A stretch of 8,432 nt of DNA. It comes from Planctomycetota bacterium (GTDB lineage: Bacteria; Planctomycetota; Planctomycetia; Pirellulales; Thermoguttaceae). A program made the translations under genes and the position numbers. Shown piece after piece: positions 1 to 5,944 of this stretch; position 1 is the stretch's first letter; each line of letters starts with the position of its first letter. The notes beneath the pieces are model-generated. The model made no database searches. It was not told the origin of the DNA and worked only from the letters and a program-made list of their open reading frames with translations. The DNA lies in contig JAEWUR010000720.1 of the NCBI GenBank assembly GCA_023397045.1, positions 1 to 8,432 on the forward strand, given 5' to 3'.

Positions 1-6
1 ATTGTC

Positions 7-1680
7 ATGGTGATAGTGCCGATGGGAAAGACGCTTTCGACGAGGGCTTTCCGACGGAAGGGAACCGCCAATGAACGCGAATCGGCGCACATTCGCGTCC
101 CTTCGCGGTTCTATCAACGTACTCATCTCGCTCCGCGAGATGCCACAAAACTAGCTGCGTCCCCGTGTCAACTCCCGGGCGTGGCCGAAGCCCTGATGTT
201 GGGCAGCCTATCCGGCTTGAACCTATTGACCTCCTGCACCAGCAACGACGGCACGGCCAATTACAGCTACGATCCGACCGGACAGTTGATCTCGGCCACC
301 TACTCGTCCCCTCTCCCTCTGGGAGAGGGCCAGGGTGAGGGCTTGTCCGACGAGTCCTACACCTACGACCTGAACGGCAACCGCGTTACGGCCAACGGTT
401 ACGTCTACACGACCGGCGCCGACAACCGTCTGCTGTCCGATGGCGCCTATTGGTACGCCTACGACGCCGAGGGCAACCAAACCGCCCGATTCATCGACGT
501 TGACGGAAGCCAATCGCTCACCATCGGCGACACCGACGTTACGACGTACGGATGGGACTACCGCAACCGTCTTGTGCGAATTGAGAACTACGACGTCGAG
601 GGCGGTTCGCTTGACCAGGCCGTCGATTATCTCTACGACGTCGAGAACCGCTGGATCGGCGAGGACATATGGTCCCCTCTCCCGCCGGGAGAGGGCCAGG
701 GTGAGGGCGGCGGATGGACCAATCATCAAATTCGCTTCGCCTACGACGGCAATCAAATTGTGCTGCAATTTGAAGGGGCTGGGGACTCGGGGCTAGGGGC
801 TAGTGACCTGAGCCACCGTTACCTCTGGCAACCCGATGCCGTCGATCAGTTGATGGCCGACGAGCAATTGTCCCCTCTCCCTCTGGGAGAGGGTCAGGGT
901 GAGGGCGAGGGCTATGATGTCACAACGCCGGGCCAAGTCGTCTGGCCGCTTGGCGACAATCTCGGCACGATCCGAGACTTGGCCGTCGCTGAGAATGGCA
1001 TAACAAGCGTCGTCAACCATCGGGTGTACGATTCTTACGGCAACTTGAAGTCGCAAGCTGCTGTCGATTGCTTGTTCGGCTTCACGGGGCGGCCGTTTGA
1101 CAAAGTTACCGGCATTCAGGACAATGGGCAACGGAAGTATGACGCTCTGACTGGGCGGTGGATGAGCAAGGACCCGATTGGATATTATGGTGGGGATGCG
1201 AATCAGTATCGGTATGTTGGGAACAACTCGGTGATGTATGTTGATCCGAGTGGGCTTGATCGAAGAATTGTCACGTGGTTTGGTCACCTCATCCTTGAGG
1301 TTCAACTTCCAGGTGGCAAGAGTGTCTTCTTGGAATTCAATCCACGTGGCTATGTTAAGACCGAACCGTACTTCTGGCTTGGCGCAATTCCAATGAGCGA
1401 CTGGATACCGTCAACACCAGAACAGGACGCAAAATTGATCAAACTGTGGGAGAAACTCGAACAGAAACGCGACTGGACTACGTCCTGGAATCCAGTCAAC
1501 AACTGTTGGGTTCCAGTCGTAAACTACGCTGGCTACGGCCTTGATTACCCGCCAAAGAGTTTTCCGCCCGGATGGGATCCATACGAACACGCTTGCTGGA
1601 ATTGCCACGCGCCAGAGGTCAAGGCTTGGATGAAAGCGACCGACGAACAACGCAAGCATTGGAAATGGCCGCTAAAATGA
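7..1680 (+). CDS. RHS/YD-repeat protein C-terminal part with variable toxin-like tip
   Basis: YD-repeat (RHS) proteins form a shell that encloses a C-terminal effector and are usually exported or cell-surface polymorphic toxins. Visible YD blocks include NYSYDPTGQ, YTYDLNGNR and VDYLYDVENR. The RHS core-associated block runs from about residue 358 (GFTGRPFDKVTG) through RWMSKDPIGYYGGD and YRYVGNN to DPSGL (413-417). A tip of about 140 residues follows. RHS proteins often exceed 1000 residues, so this 557-residue frame looks like the 3' part of a larger or rearranged gene. The frame is open to the left edge, so the true start is not settled. Residues 1 to about 65 do not resemble YD repeats and include a translated DNA hairpin; an in-frame ATG at 196 is an alternative start. 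Three palindromic elements encode SPLP(L/P)GEGQGEG in loops between YD blocks. I am sure of the family, less sure that the gene is intact. Confidence 0.82.
   Translation: MVIVPMGKTLSTRAFRRKGTANERESAHIRVPSRFYQRTHLAPRDATKLAASPCQLPGVAEALMLGSLSGLNLLTSCTSNDGTANYSYDPTGQLISATYSSPLPLGEGQGEGLSDESYTYDLNGNRVTANGYVYTTGADNRLLSDGAYWYAYDAEGNQTARFIDVDGSQSLTIGDTDVTTYGWDYRNRLVRIENYDVEGGSLDQAVDYLYDVENRWIGEDIWSPLPPGEGQGEGGGWTNHQIRFAYDGNQIVLQFEGAGDSGLGASDLSHRYLWQPDAVDQLMADEQLSPLPLGEGQGEGEGYDVTTPGQVVWPLGDNLGTIRDLAVAENGITSVVNHRVYDSYGNLKSQAAVDCLFGFTGRPFDKVTGIQDNGQRKYDALTGRWMSKDPIGYYGGDANQYRYVGNNSVMYVDPSGLDRRIVTWFGHLILEVQLPGGKSVFLEFNPRGYVKTEPYFWLGAIPMSDWIPSTPEQDAKLIKLWEKLEQKRDWTTSWNPVNNCWVPVVNYAGYGLDYPPKSFPPGWDPYEHACWNCHAPEVKAWMKATDEQRKHWKWPLK
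63..110. repeat. Imperfect inverted repeat (hairpin) at the 5' end of the RHS frame
   Basis: Arms 63-82 and 91-110 are 20 bp each and pair at 17 of 20 positions around the 8-nt loop 83-90. The arms begin aaccgcca and end tcgcggtt. The layout is typical of dispersed intergenic palindromes, yet it lies inside the open reading frame. It probably marks non-coding or rearranged sequence upstream of the true YD-repeat region. Confidence 0.65.
307..341 (+). repeat. Palindromic element, copy 1, in frame inside the RHS gene
   Basis: This 35-bp element has a perfect 9-bp stem (ccctctccc at 309-317, gggagaggg at 321-329) with a tct loop, then an asymmetric tail ccagggtgaggg. It is read in frame as SPLPLGEGQGEG. 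It differs from copy 3 at one base and from copy 2 at two. Confidence 0.9.
673..707 (+). repeat. Palindromic element, copy 2, in frame inside the RHS gene
   Basis: Same 35-bp family and orientation as copy 1, with loop region gcc in place of tct. It is read as SPLPPGEGQGEG, between the YDVENRW block and the IRFAYDGNQIV block. The stem ccctctccc/gggagaggg is unchanged. Confidence 0.9.
775..799 (+). repeat. Four GGGG tracts, putative G-quadruplex motif in coding strand
   Basis: GGGG tracts at 775-778, 781-784, 789-792 and 796-799 are separated by loops of 2, 4 and 3 nt. This satisfies the usual G-quadruplex pattern with four-guanine tracts. The stretch is translated as part of EGAGDSGLGAS, a linker in the RHS protein. 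The repeated ggggct core suggests another short dispersed repeat family. Folding in the cell is untested. Confidence 0.6.
871..905 (+). repeat. Palindromic element, copy 3, in frame inside the RHS gene
   Basis: Third copy of the 35-bp element in the same orientation and reading frame as copies 1 and 2, again encoding SPLPLGEGQGEG. It differs from copy 1 by a single c-to-t change in the segment after the stem. It sits in the linker between VDQLMADEQ and the VVWPLGDNLGTIRDL block. Confidence 0.9.
1255..1680 (+). other. Variable C-terminal tip of the RHS protein; possible permuted papain-like fold
   Basis: Everything after L417 of the DPSGL junction is the exchangeable tip. It begins with a beta-rich stretch (WFGHLILEVQLPGGK, FLEFNPRG), passes through an acidic/basic helix near DAKLIKLWEKLEQK, then reaches NPVNNCWVPV. 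The order His427 then Asn-Asn-Cys500 resembles circularly permuted NlpC/P60 and LRAT-like cysteine hydrolases, in which a strand His precedes an NC-containing helix. A CxxC-His (C530, C533, H534) near the C-terminus could bind a metal. The fold is inferred from motif order alone, so an unrelated effector is possible. Confidence 0.4.
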
Positions 1681-1730
1681 CAGGGATGGCTATGTGGCGT
1701 ATCGTCTCTCGTTAAGGCAGTCAGGTGAAT

Positions 1731-2207
1731 ATGCAGCAGCAACAGCATGTCTCTGTGGTTTCTTCGCTTACCATAATCGGGAATATGCTAATGCTTCCTG
1801 CCGCTGCCGCCGCAGCAAGTTGTGGTTCGTACCTATTGTTTTTTGGAGCCTTTGAGTGGGTTGTTGCATTATTGTCGCTTGTATGTTGTGTTCGTCTGAG
1901 AATGAGCCCAAGGGCCGTTTTGACCAACGAAAGTGCTGGTTCACACGGCCGGGTTAACTATCTGTTTGTTGTCTTTGGAAATTTACTGACGCTACCTGCC
2001 GCTAGTGCTGTGGCGGTCTTGGATCACGACCTTGCTATTTTTTGTGGTTACGCCTGTGTCATCGCGTTACTGTCCTTGCAGTGTGCGTTGGGTCTGAAAA
2101 GGCGTGTTGGTGTCCTGGGGGCTGAAAAGAGGGAGGAAAACAAAGAAGAGCAAAGCTGCCATGTGGGAACGCAAAAAAGTAGGGGACAGAAAAGGGGACA
2201 TCACTGA
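1731..2207 (+). CDS. Small membrane protein with tandem-duplicated hydrophobic hairpins; candidate immunity protein
   Basis: I do not recognise a named family. The protein is about 158 residues and consists of two copies of a roughly 48-residue unit, 9-56 and 75-122. The copies are identical at 20 of 48 positions without gaps and share GN-L-LPAA-A and ALLSL-C. Each copy carries two hydrophobic segments, so four membrane helices are likely. A basic, Lys/Glu-rich tail follows from about residue 123, and its DNA runs into sequence resembling the leader of the adjacent transposase remnant. The gene starts 50 nt after the RHS stop on the same strand, the usual place for an immunity gene, so protection against the RHS tip is inferred. 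ATG 1731 has AGGTGA overlapping its upstream region (1723-1728); GTG 1725, two codons earlier in frame and preceded by aagg at 1714, is equally possible. GC is about 45 percent at 1861-1920, below neighbouring genes. Confidence 0.6.
   Translation: MQQQQHVSVVSSLTIIGNMLMLPAAAAAASCGSYLLFFGAFEWVVALLSLVCCVRLRMSPRAVLTNESAGSHGRVNYLFVVFGNLLTLPAASAVAVLDHDLAIFCGYACVIALLSLQCALGLKRRVGVLGAEKREENKEEQSCHVGTQKSRGQKRGHH
2181..2200 (+). repeat. Short direct repeat aggggaca x2 ahead of the transposase remnant
   Basis: aggggaca occurs at 2181-2188 and 2193-2200, a 12-nt period. GGGGACA-type repeats are often found just upstream of REP-associated tyrosine transposase genes. Here the repeat overlaps the 3' end of the preceding reading frame. 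Confidence 0.4.
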
Positions 2208-2244
2208 TATTGACGGATCGGACGCGGGATGATAACATGCCGCA

Positions 2245-2472
2245 ATGCCACGAACCGCCCGATCGACCGAAGCAGACATGGTTTACCACGTGCTGAATCG
2301 TGGCAATGGTCGGATGCGGATTTTTCATAAGGCAGCAGACTTCGAAGGGTTCGAGCGGGTGCTGGCCGAAGGTTTGCAGCGTTATCCGGTCGATCTGTTC
2401 ACCTATTGTTTGATGCCGAATCATTGGCATCTGGTGGTTCGACCGAGGAGCGATGATGCTCTGGGGCGTTGA
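2245..2472 (+). pseudogene. Truncated REP-associated tyrosine transposase (RAYT, Y1/IS200-like)
   Basis: Y1 transposases cut single-stranded DNA at palindromes using an HUH metal site and a downstream tyrosine; the RAYT branch mobilises REP palindromes. The fragment opens with MPRTARSTEADMVYHVLNRG, typical of the family N-terminus, continues with a RIFHKAADFEGF segment, and has the HUH motif in MPNHWHLVV (H60, W61, H62). It stops after 75 residues at DDALGR, where full-length members run to about 200 or more. The helix bearing the catalytic tyrosine and the DNA-binding C-terminal part are absent, and I see no continuation in the next 200 nt in any frame. It is therefore a dead 5' remnant. It could still make a short peptide, but not an active transposase. 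Confidence 0.85.
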
Positions 2473-2520
2473 ATGACTATCAATAAGTCGGCCGTGCCAC
2501 GATGCGCATCATTCCGCCCC

Positions 2521-2548
2521 CGAACCTCGACTCCCGAACCTCGACTCC
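2521..2548 (+). repeat. 14-bp perfect tandem repeat, two copies
   Basis: cgaacctcgactcc occurs twice head to tail at 2521-2534 and 2535-2548. It lies between the transposase remnant and the promoter of the two-component operon. Only two copies are present, so it may be a replication-slippage product rather than a functional array. Nothing else is evident in 2473-2600. Confidence 0.7.
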
Positions 2549-2600
2549 CGATCAAGCTAGCACTGCCAGCAACGGCGGCCCGCAAATCGAAATAGACAAT

Positions 2601-2629
2601 TTGCAGCGATCTCCCGCTTCTGCTACACT
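2601..2629 (+). promoter_or_regulatory. Sigma-70-type extended -10 promoter for the histidine kinase operon
   Basis: A -35 element TTGCAG (2601-2606) and a -10 element TACACT (2624-2629) are separated by exactly 17 nt. A TGC immediately before the -10 makes it extended. Transcription would begin near 2636, leaving a leader of about 38 nt before the GTG start of the kinase, which has AAGGAG at 2661-2666. No other promoter of similar quality was seen between the transposase remnant and the kinase. Confidence 0.65.
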
Positions 2630-2673
2630 CCCGCCTCCTCGTCCTCATAACGCATCCGACAAGGAGTTCGGCG

Positions 2674-4272
2674 GTGTTGTCGAAGTGGCCAATTCGCCTG
2701 AAGTTGCTGCTGGGACTCGGCCTGCTGGTCTTGGTGGTGTCGATCCTTTCGAGCACCGGACTGGTCGCCACCTATGCCTACCGCAACCTGGTCAACAGCC
2801 TAAGTTGGCGCGTGACCGAACTGCCGCTGGCCGCCGAATTGTCGCGCCACGTCAGCGATCTCCGAATCACCCTGGGCGAATTGCGCGGCCTGCGGATGAA
2901 CACCTTCTCCGACACCCACGCCAACATGGTGCCCATGCGCGTCCGAATGGTCCGCGACCAGTTTCGCGTCCAACTCGACGAATCGGAGCAGACGCTCGCC
3001 CGCTATCGCAACCAATTGGCCAGCGAAATGCAGGCCGATCTCCGTATTTCCGACCACCAGCGCGAGCTGGAGACCGCCCGAAAAATCGAGGCCCAGTTGA
3101 ATCGCATCCGCGAGGCCAATCGCGACGAGGACTGGATGCTCGACAACGTGAAAATCGGCTGGCTCGACGTCGAGTTGGAACTGCTCGAAAGCCTGGCCAC
3201 CGAACTGCCCAGCCACTTGCACACCAAGCTGGCCGGCTTTCGCGACGAAGTCCAAGGGCAATACCGAATGCTAATCCTCGCCGCCTGGATCGCCACGGCC
3301 TCGGCCTGTCTCGTCTTCCTGCTGTTCATGCGGCTCTTCTATCGCTGGATCTTCCAGCCGTTGCGGACGCTCGTCGCCGGCTCGCGCCGGATGGCCGGCG
3401 AGTTCAGCTACCGCATCCAACTCGACACCGACGACGAAATGGCCGAATTGGCCAAAGCGCTCAACGACATGACCGCCCGATTCCAAGAAATCCGTGACGA
3501 CCTCGACCGTCAGGTTCAGGAACGCACGAAACAGGTCGTCCGAAGCGAGCAGTTGGCCAGCGTCGGCTTCTTGGCCGCCGGAGTCGCGCACGAAATCAAC
3601 AACCCCCTGGCCTCGATCGCCATGTGCGCCGAGTCGCTCGAAGGCCGGCTGTTCGAAACGCTCGACGCATCCGACCCACAACAAGCCCTCGCGAAAAACT
3701 ACCTCCAGATGATCCAGACCGAGGCGTTCCGCTGCAAGGGAATCACCGAAAAACTGCTCGATTTCTCGCGCACCGGGCCGGGCCGGCGCGAGAACACCGA
3801 CCTGGGCCAACTCGTCCAGGGCGTTCTCGATATGCTCAGCCACATCGGAAAATACCAGCGTAAAAAGGTCGAATTCTCGCCCGAGACGCCCGTCATCGCG
3901 CCCGTGAACCCGCAGGAAATCAAGCAAGTCACGCTCAACCTCGTCAGCAACGCCCTCGACAGCCTCGATGACGGCGGCGCCGTTCGCGTCCGACTCGACA
4001 CGCGCGACGGATACGCCGTGTTGACCGTCGCCGACGACGGCTGCGGCATGGAGCCGTCCGTCCTCGAACATATCTTCGAGCCATTTTTCACCCGGCGCCG
4101 ATGCGGACAAGGTATCGGACTGGGACTGTCCATAACCTATCGTATCGTCGCCGATCACGGCGGAGAGATCGAGGCTGCCAGCGACGGACCGGGCCGAGGC
4201 TCGACGTTCCGCGTTCGGCTGCCCCTGGCCGCCAGCAAGAAGGAGATCGACCATCACCGCCAAGCCGCCTAA
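2674..4272 (+). CDS. Membrane sensor histidine kinase (NtrB/AtoS-like class)
   Basis: The kinase autophosphorylates on histidine in response to a signal and passes phosphate to the adjacent NtrC-type regulator. GTG at 2674 is chosen because AAGGAG ends exactly 7 nt upstream. The 532 residues read in order: TM helix about 11-33; a predicted periplasmic, highly charged helical sensor region about 34-198; TM helix about 199-220; HAMP (P229) to about 275; coiled coil; HisKA with H306 in the VAHEINNPLAS box; HATPase_c with N-box N426 (LNLVSNALDSL), G1 DDGCGM at 454-459, F-box IFEPFFTRR and G2 GIGLGLSI from 480. All catalytic motifs are intact, so it should be active. The sensor region matches no ligand domain I recognise. 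Codon use is homogeneous and GC-rich. Its last codons lie in the first copy of a 22-bp duplication, and the stop is one nucleotide before the regulator ATG. Confidence 0.93.
   Translation: MLSKWPIRLKLLLGLGLLVLVVSILSSTGLVATYAYRNLVNSLSWRVTELPLAAELSRHVSDLRITLGELRGLRMNTFSDTHANMVPMRVRMVRDQFRVQLDESEQTLARYRNQLASEMQADLRISDHQRELETARKIEAQLNRIREANRDEDWMLDNVKIGWLDVELELLESLATELPSHLHTKLAGFRDEVQGQYRMLILAAWIATASACLVFLLFMRLFYRWIFQPLRTLVAGSRRMAGEFSYRIQLDTDDEMAELAKALNDMTARFQEIRDDLDRQVQERTKQVVRSEQLASVGFLAAGVAHEINNPLASIAMCAESLEGRLFETLDASDPQQALAKNYLQMIQTEAFRCKGITEKLLDFSRTGPGRRENTDLGQLVQGVLDMLSHIGKYQRKKVEFSPETPVIAPVNPQEIKQVTLNLVSNALDSLDDGGAVRVRLDTRDGYAVLTVADDGCGMEPSVLEHIFEPFFTRRRCGQGIGLGLSITYRIVADHGGEIEAASDGPGRGSTFRVRLPLAASKKEIDHHRQAA
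4240..4245 (+). promoter_or_regulatory. Shine-Dalgarno AAGGAG that decides the response-regulator start
   Basis: AAGGAG at 4240-4245 lies inside the kinase 3' end, 7 nt before an in-frame ATC at 4253 and 28 nt before the ATG at 4274. The kinase itself uses AAGGAG with the identical 7-nt spacing before its GTG. No ATG, GTG or TTG occurs in the regulator frame between the upstream stop (about 4130) and 4274. The site therefore points to an AUC start at 4253, or to a former ATG there. Confidence 0.5.
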
Positions 4273-4273
4273 A
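4252..4273 (+). repeat. 22-bp direct repeat, left copy, at the kinase/regulator junction
   Basis: Begins catcaccgcc and ends gccgcctaaa. It is identical over 22 bp to 4342-4363, 90 bp downstream. In the kinase frame it encodes HHRQAA and stop; in the regulator frame it reads ITAKPPK. It flanks the palindromic insert on the left. Confidence 0.92.
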
Positions 4274-5728
4274 ATGCCGTTGCCCCCACAATTACCCTCA
4301 CCCCCGACCCCTCTCCCGCAAGCGGGCGAGGGGAGGGTTGGCATCACCGCCAAGCCGCCTAAACGCAATCCCCTGAAACTGCTGTTCGCCGACGACGAGA
4401 AATCCTTGCAAGAACTCATGCGTTTGGAGCTTCCGCGCATGGGCCATGAAGTCACCGTCTGTCCCGACGGAACCACGGCCCTCGCCGCGCTCGATCGGAA
4501 CACCTACGATTGCATCCTCGTCGACCTCGACATGCCCGGCTGCAACGGCATCGACGTGATCGCCCACGCTAAGGAAATCTCGCCCGACACCGAGGCCGTG
4601 GTCCTCACCGGCAAGTCGTCGCTCGAGACCGCCGTCGCCGCGCTGCGCCACGGCACGTTCGACTACCTCACCAAGCCCTGCAAACTGGTCGATCTGGAGT
4701 CGCTACTGCGCAGGGTGGCCGAAAAACGCGAATTGACGAACAAATATCGGGCGCTCAAACAACGCCTGGACCGTCTGGAAGGTTCCGCCGAATTGATCGG
4801 ACAGTCGCAAAAGATGGACGCCGTCCGCCGATTGATCGCCAAGGTCGCGCCGACCGATTCGACCGCGCTGATCCTTGGCGAAACCGGCACCGGCAAGGAA
4901 TTGGCCGCCCGATCGATCCACGAGCAAAGCCATCGGGCTGACATGCCCCTGGTGCCGGTCAATTGTGGCGCATTGCCTGAAAACTTGATCGAAAGCGAAC
5001 TCTTCGGACATCGCAAAGGGGCCTTCACCGGGGCCGACGAGCATCGGACGGGTCTTCTCCAAGTGGCCAACGGCGGCAGCCTCTTCCTCGACGAAATCGG
5101 CGAACTGCCCAAGGCCATGCAGGCAAAATTGCTCCGATTCCTCGAAAGCGGCGAAGTCCGCCGCGTGGGCGACAACGAATCGGTCACCTGCGACGTCCGC
5201 GTGATCTGCGCCACCAACCGAAACCTGGCCGACATGGTCGCCGCCGGCGAATTCCGCGAGGACCTCTGGTTCCGCATCAACACGTTCGAAATTCACCTGC
5301 CGCCGCTGCGCGGGCGAGTCGACGACATTCCGGTGCTCGCGCAGTGCCTGGCCGCACGTTTCGGCGCTCCACGCGGCGAGGCATGTCAGGTTTTTTCAGA
5401 GGAATCGCTAAAAATCCTCGTCGACCATTCGTGGCCCGGCAACGTCCGTGAGTTGGCCAACGTCATCGAGCACGCCATGATCCTTTGCGACGCCCTGCCG
5501 ATCCAACCTGAGCACCTGCCGCAGCGGTTCTTGAACCGCCCGGCGGCATCCATCCCCTTCCAACCCGCCCCGACGCTCAACCTGCGCGACCTCGAAATTC
5601 AAGCCATCCACGAAGCGCTGGCTCGAAACAACGGCAACAAACCCAAGGCCGCCGAAGACCTCGGAATTAGCCTCAAGACCCTCTACAACAAGCTGAACCA
5701 GGCCACCCCACTAAGCAAGACAGCCTGA
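4274..5728 (+). CDS. Sigma-54-dependent response regulator, NtrC family
   Basis: When phosphorylated by its partner kinase, this class uses AAA+ ATPase activity to open sigma-54 promoters. Domains counted from ATG 4274: receiver about 33-150, with acidic pair DDE after LLFA and phospho-acceptor D84 in LVDLDMPG; AAA+ domain with Walker A GETGTGKE 202-209, sigma-54 contact loop GAFTGA 249-254, Walker B LFLDE with D273-E274, and FREDLWFRIN near the arginine-finger region; Fis-type helix-turn-helix at the C-terminus (KPKAAEDLGISLKTLYNKL). All key residues are present. Residues 1-30 are unusual: MPLPPQL plus SPPTPLPQAGEG comes from a palindromic element and ITAKPPK is duplicated around it, so the ancestral protein began about there. 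ATG 4274 follows the kinase stop by 1 nt, allowing translational coupling. An AUC start at 4253 in the same frame would give 7 more residues and a 20-nt overlap. Confidence 0.93.
   Translation: MPLPPQLPSPPTPLPQAGEGRVGITAKPPKRNPLKLLFADDEKSLQELMRLELPRMGHEVTVCPDGTTALAALDRNTYDCILVDLDMPGCNGIDVIAHAKEISPDTEAVVLTGKSSLETAVAALRHGTFDYLTKPCKLVDLESLLRRVAEKRELTNKYRALKQRLDRLEGSAELIGQSQKMDAVRRLIAKVAPTDSTALILGETGTGKELAARSIHEQSHRADMPLVPVNCGALPENLIESELFGHRKGAFTGADEHRTGLLQVANGGSLFLDEIGELPKAMQAKLLRFLESGEVRRVGDNESVTCDVRVICATNRNLADMVAAGEFREDLWFRINTFEIHLPPLRGRVDDIPVLAQCLAARFGAPRGEACQVFSEESLKILVDHSWPGNVRELANVIEHAMILCDALPIQPEHLPQRFLNRPAASIPFQPAPTLNLRDLEIQAIHEALARNNGNKPKAAEDLGISLKTLYNKLNQATPLSKTA
4295..4338 (-). repeat. 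Palindromic element, copy 4, opposite orientation, in regulator N-terminus
   Basis: The stem cccctctcccgc (4308-4319) pairs with gcgggcgagggg (4322-4333) at 11 of 12 positions around an aa loop. It is flanked by accctc (4294-4299) and gagggt (4333-4338). It is related to the RHS-gene copies but inverted: the tail ccctcacccc comes first. It is translated in the regulator frame as SPPTPLPQAGEG. Confidence 0.88.
4342..4363 (+). repeat. 22-bp direct repeat, right copy
   Basis: Perfect copy of 4252-4273. The 68 bp between the copies (4274-4341) hold the regulator ATG and the palindromic element. The 90-bp period is a multiple of three, so the regulator frame is preserved and ITAKPPK appears twice. 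Confidence 0.92.
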
Positions 5729-5839
5729 CAAGCCGGCGCATGTCTGAAATGGCAAGCTGGGCGATTTGTCGCTCGATAATCAACCAAAAAAACTGACCGC
5801 CGTCGCGGGCCGCTCAGAACGTAAGTGCAAGAACTGCCC

Positions 5840-5869
5840 TTGCTTAACTCCTATCCGGGATGGTACGCT
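5840..5869 (+). promoter_or_regulatory. Weak candidate promoter for the glycosyltransferase genes
   Basis: TTGCTT (5840-5845) and TACGCT (5864-5869) are 18 nt apart, with TGG directly before the -10. The layout resembles the stronger promoter at 2601-2629, but each hexamer matches consensus at only three positions. If real, transcription starts near 5876 and the glycosyltransferase must begin at ATG 5945 rather than GTG 5825. I see no clear terminator in 5729-5839. Confidence 0.25.
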
Positions 5870-5944
5870 CTTGCCAAGGATGGCGGCCATTTCTTCGGGG
5901 ACGCAATTCGCGCCACGGTCGGTGCGGCGGGAGCGAGCGGTCAG

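Noticed and set aside
223..768. Long reverse-strand reading frame opposite the RHS gene, with ALTLALSRRERG-like peptides
   Set aside because: The peptides are just reverse translations of the palindromic elements, and the forward frame has clear YD-repeat motifs.
307..905. Three regular repeats considered as a CRISPR-like array
   Set aside because: Spacings are unequal (331 and 163 bp between copies), the intervening DNA is coding, and no cas gene is present.
2502..3497. Forward frame of 331 codons overlapping the promoter and kinase
   Set aside because: Arg/Pro-rich composition typical of a wrong frame in GC-rich DNA; it crosses the promoter and the kinase in another frame.
3271..4503. 410-codon reverse-strand frame opposite the kinase and regulator
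   Set aside because: It mirrors the GC-rich third positions of the kinase, which has a complete set of histidine-kinase motifs on the + strand.
5750..5773. TGGCAA as a possible sigma-54 -24 element before the GT2 gene
   Set aside because: No TTGC at the required spacing, so the -12 half is absent.
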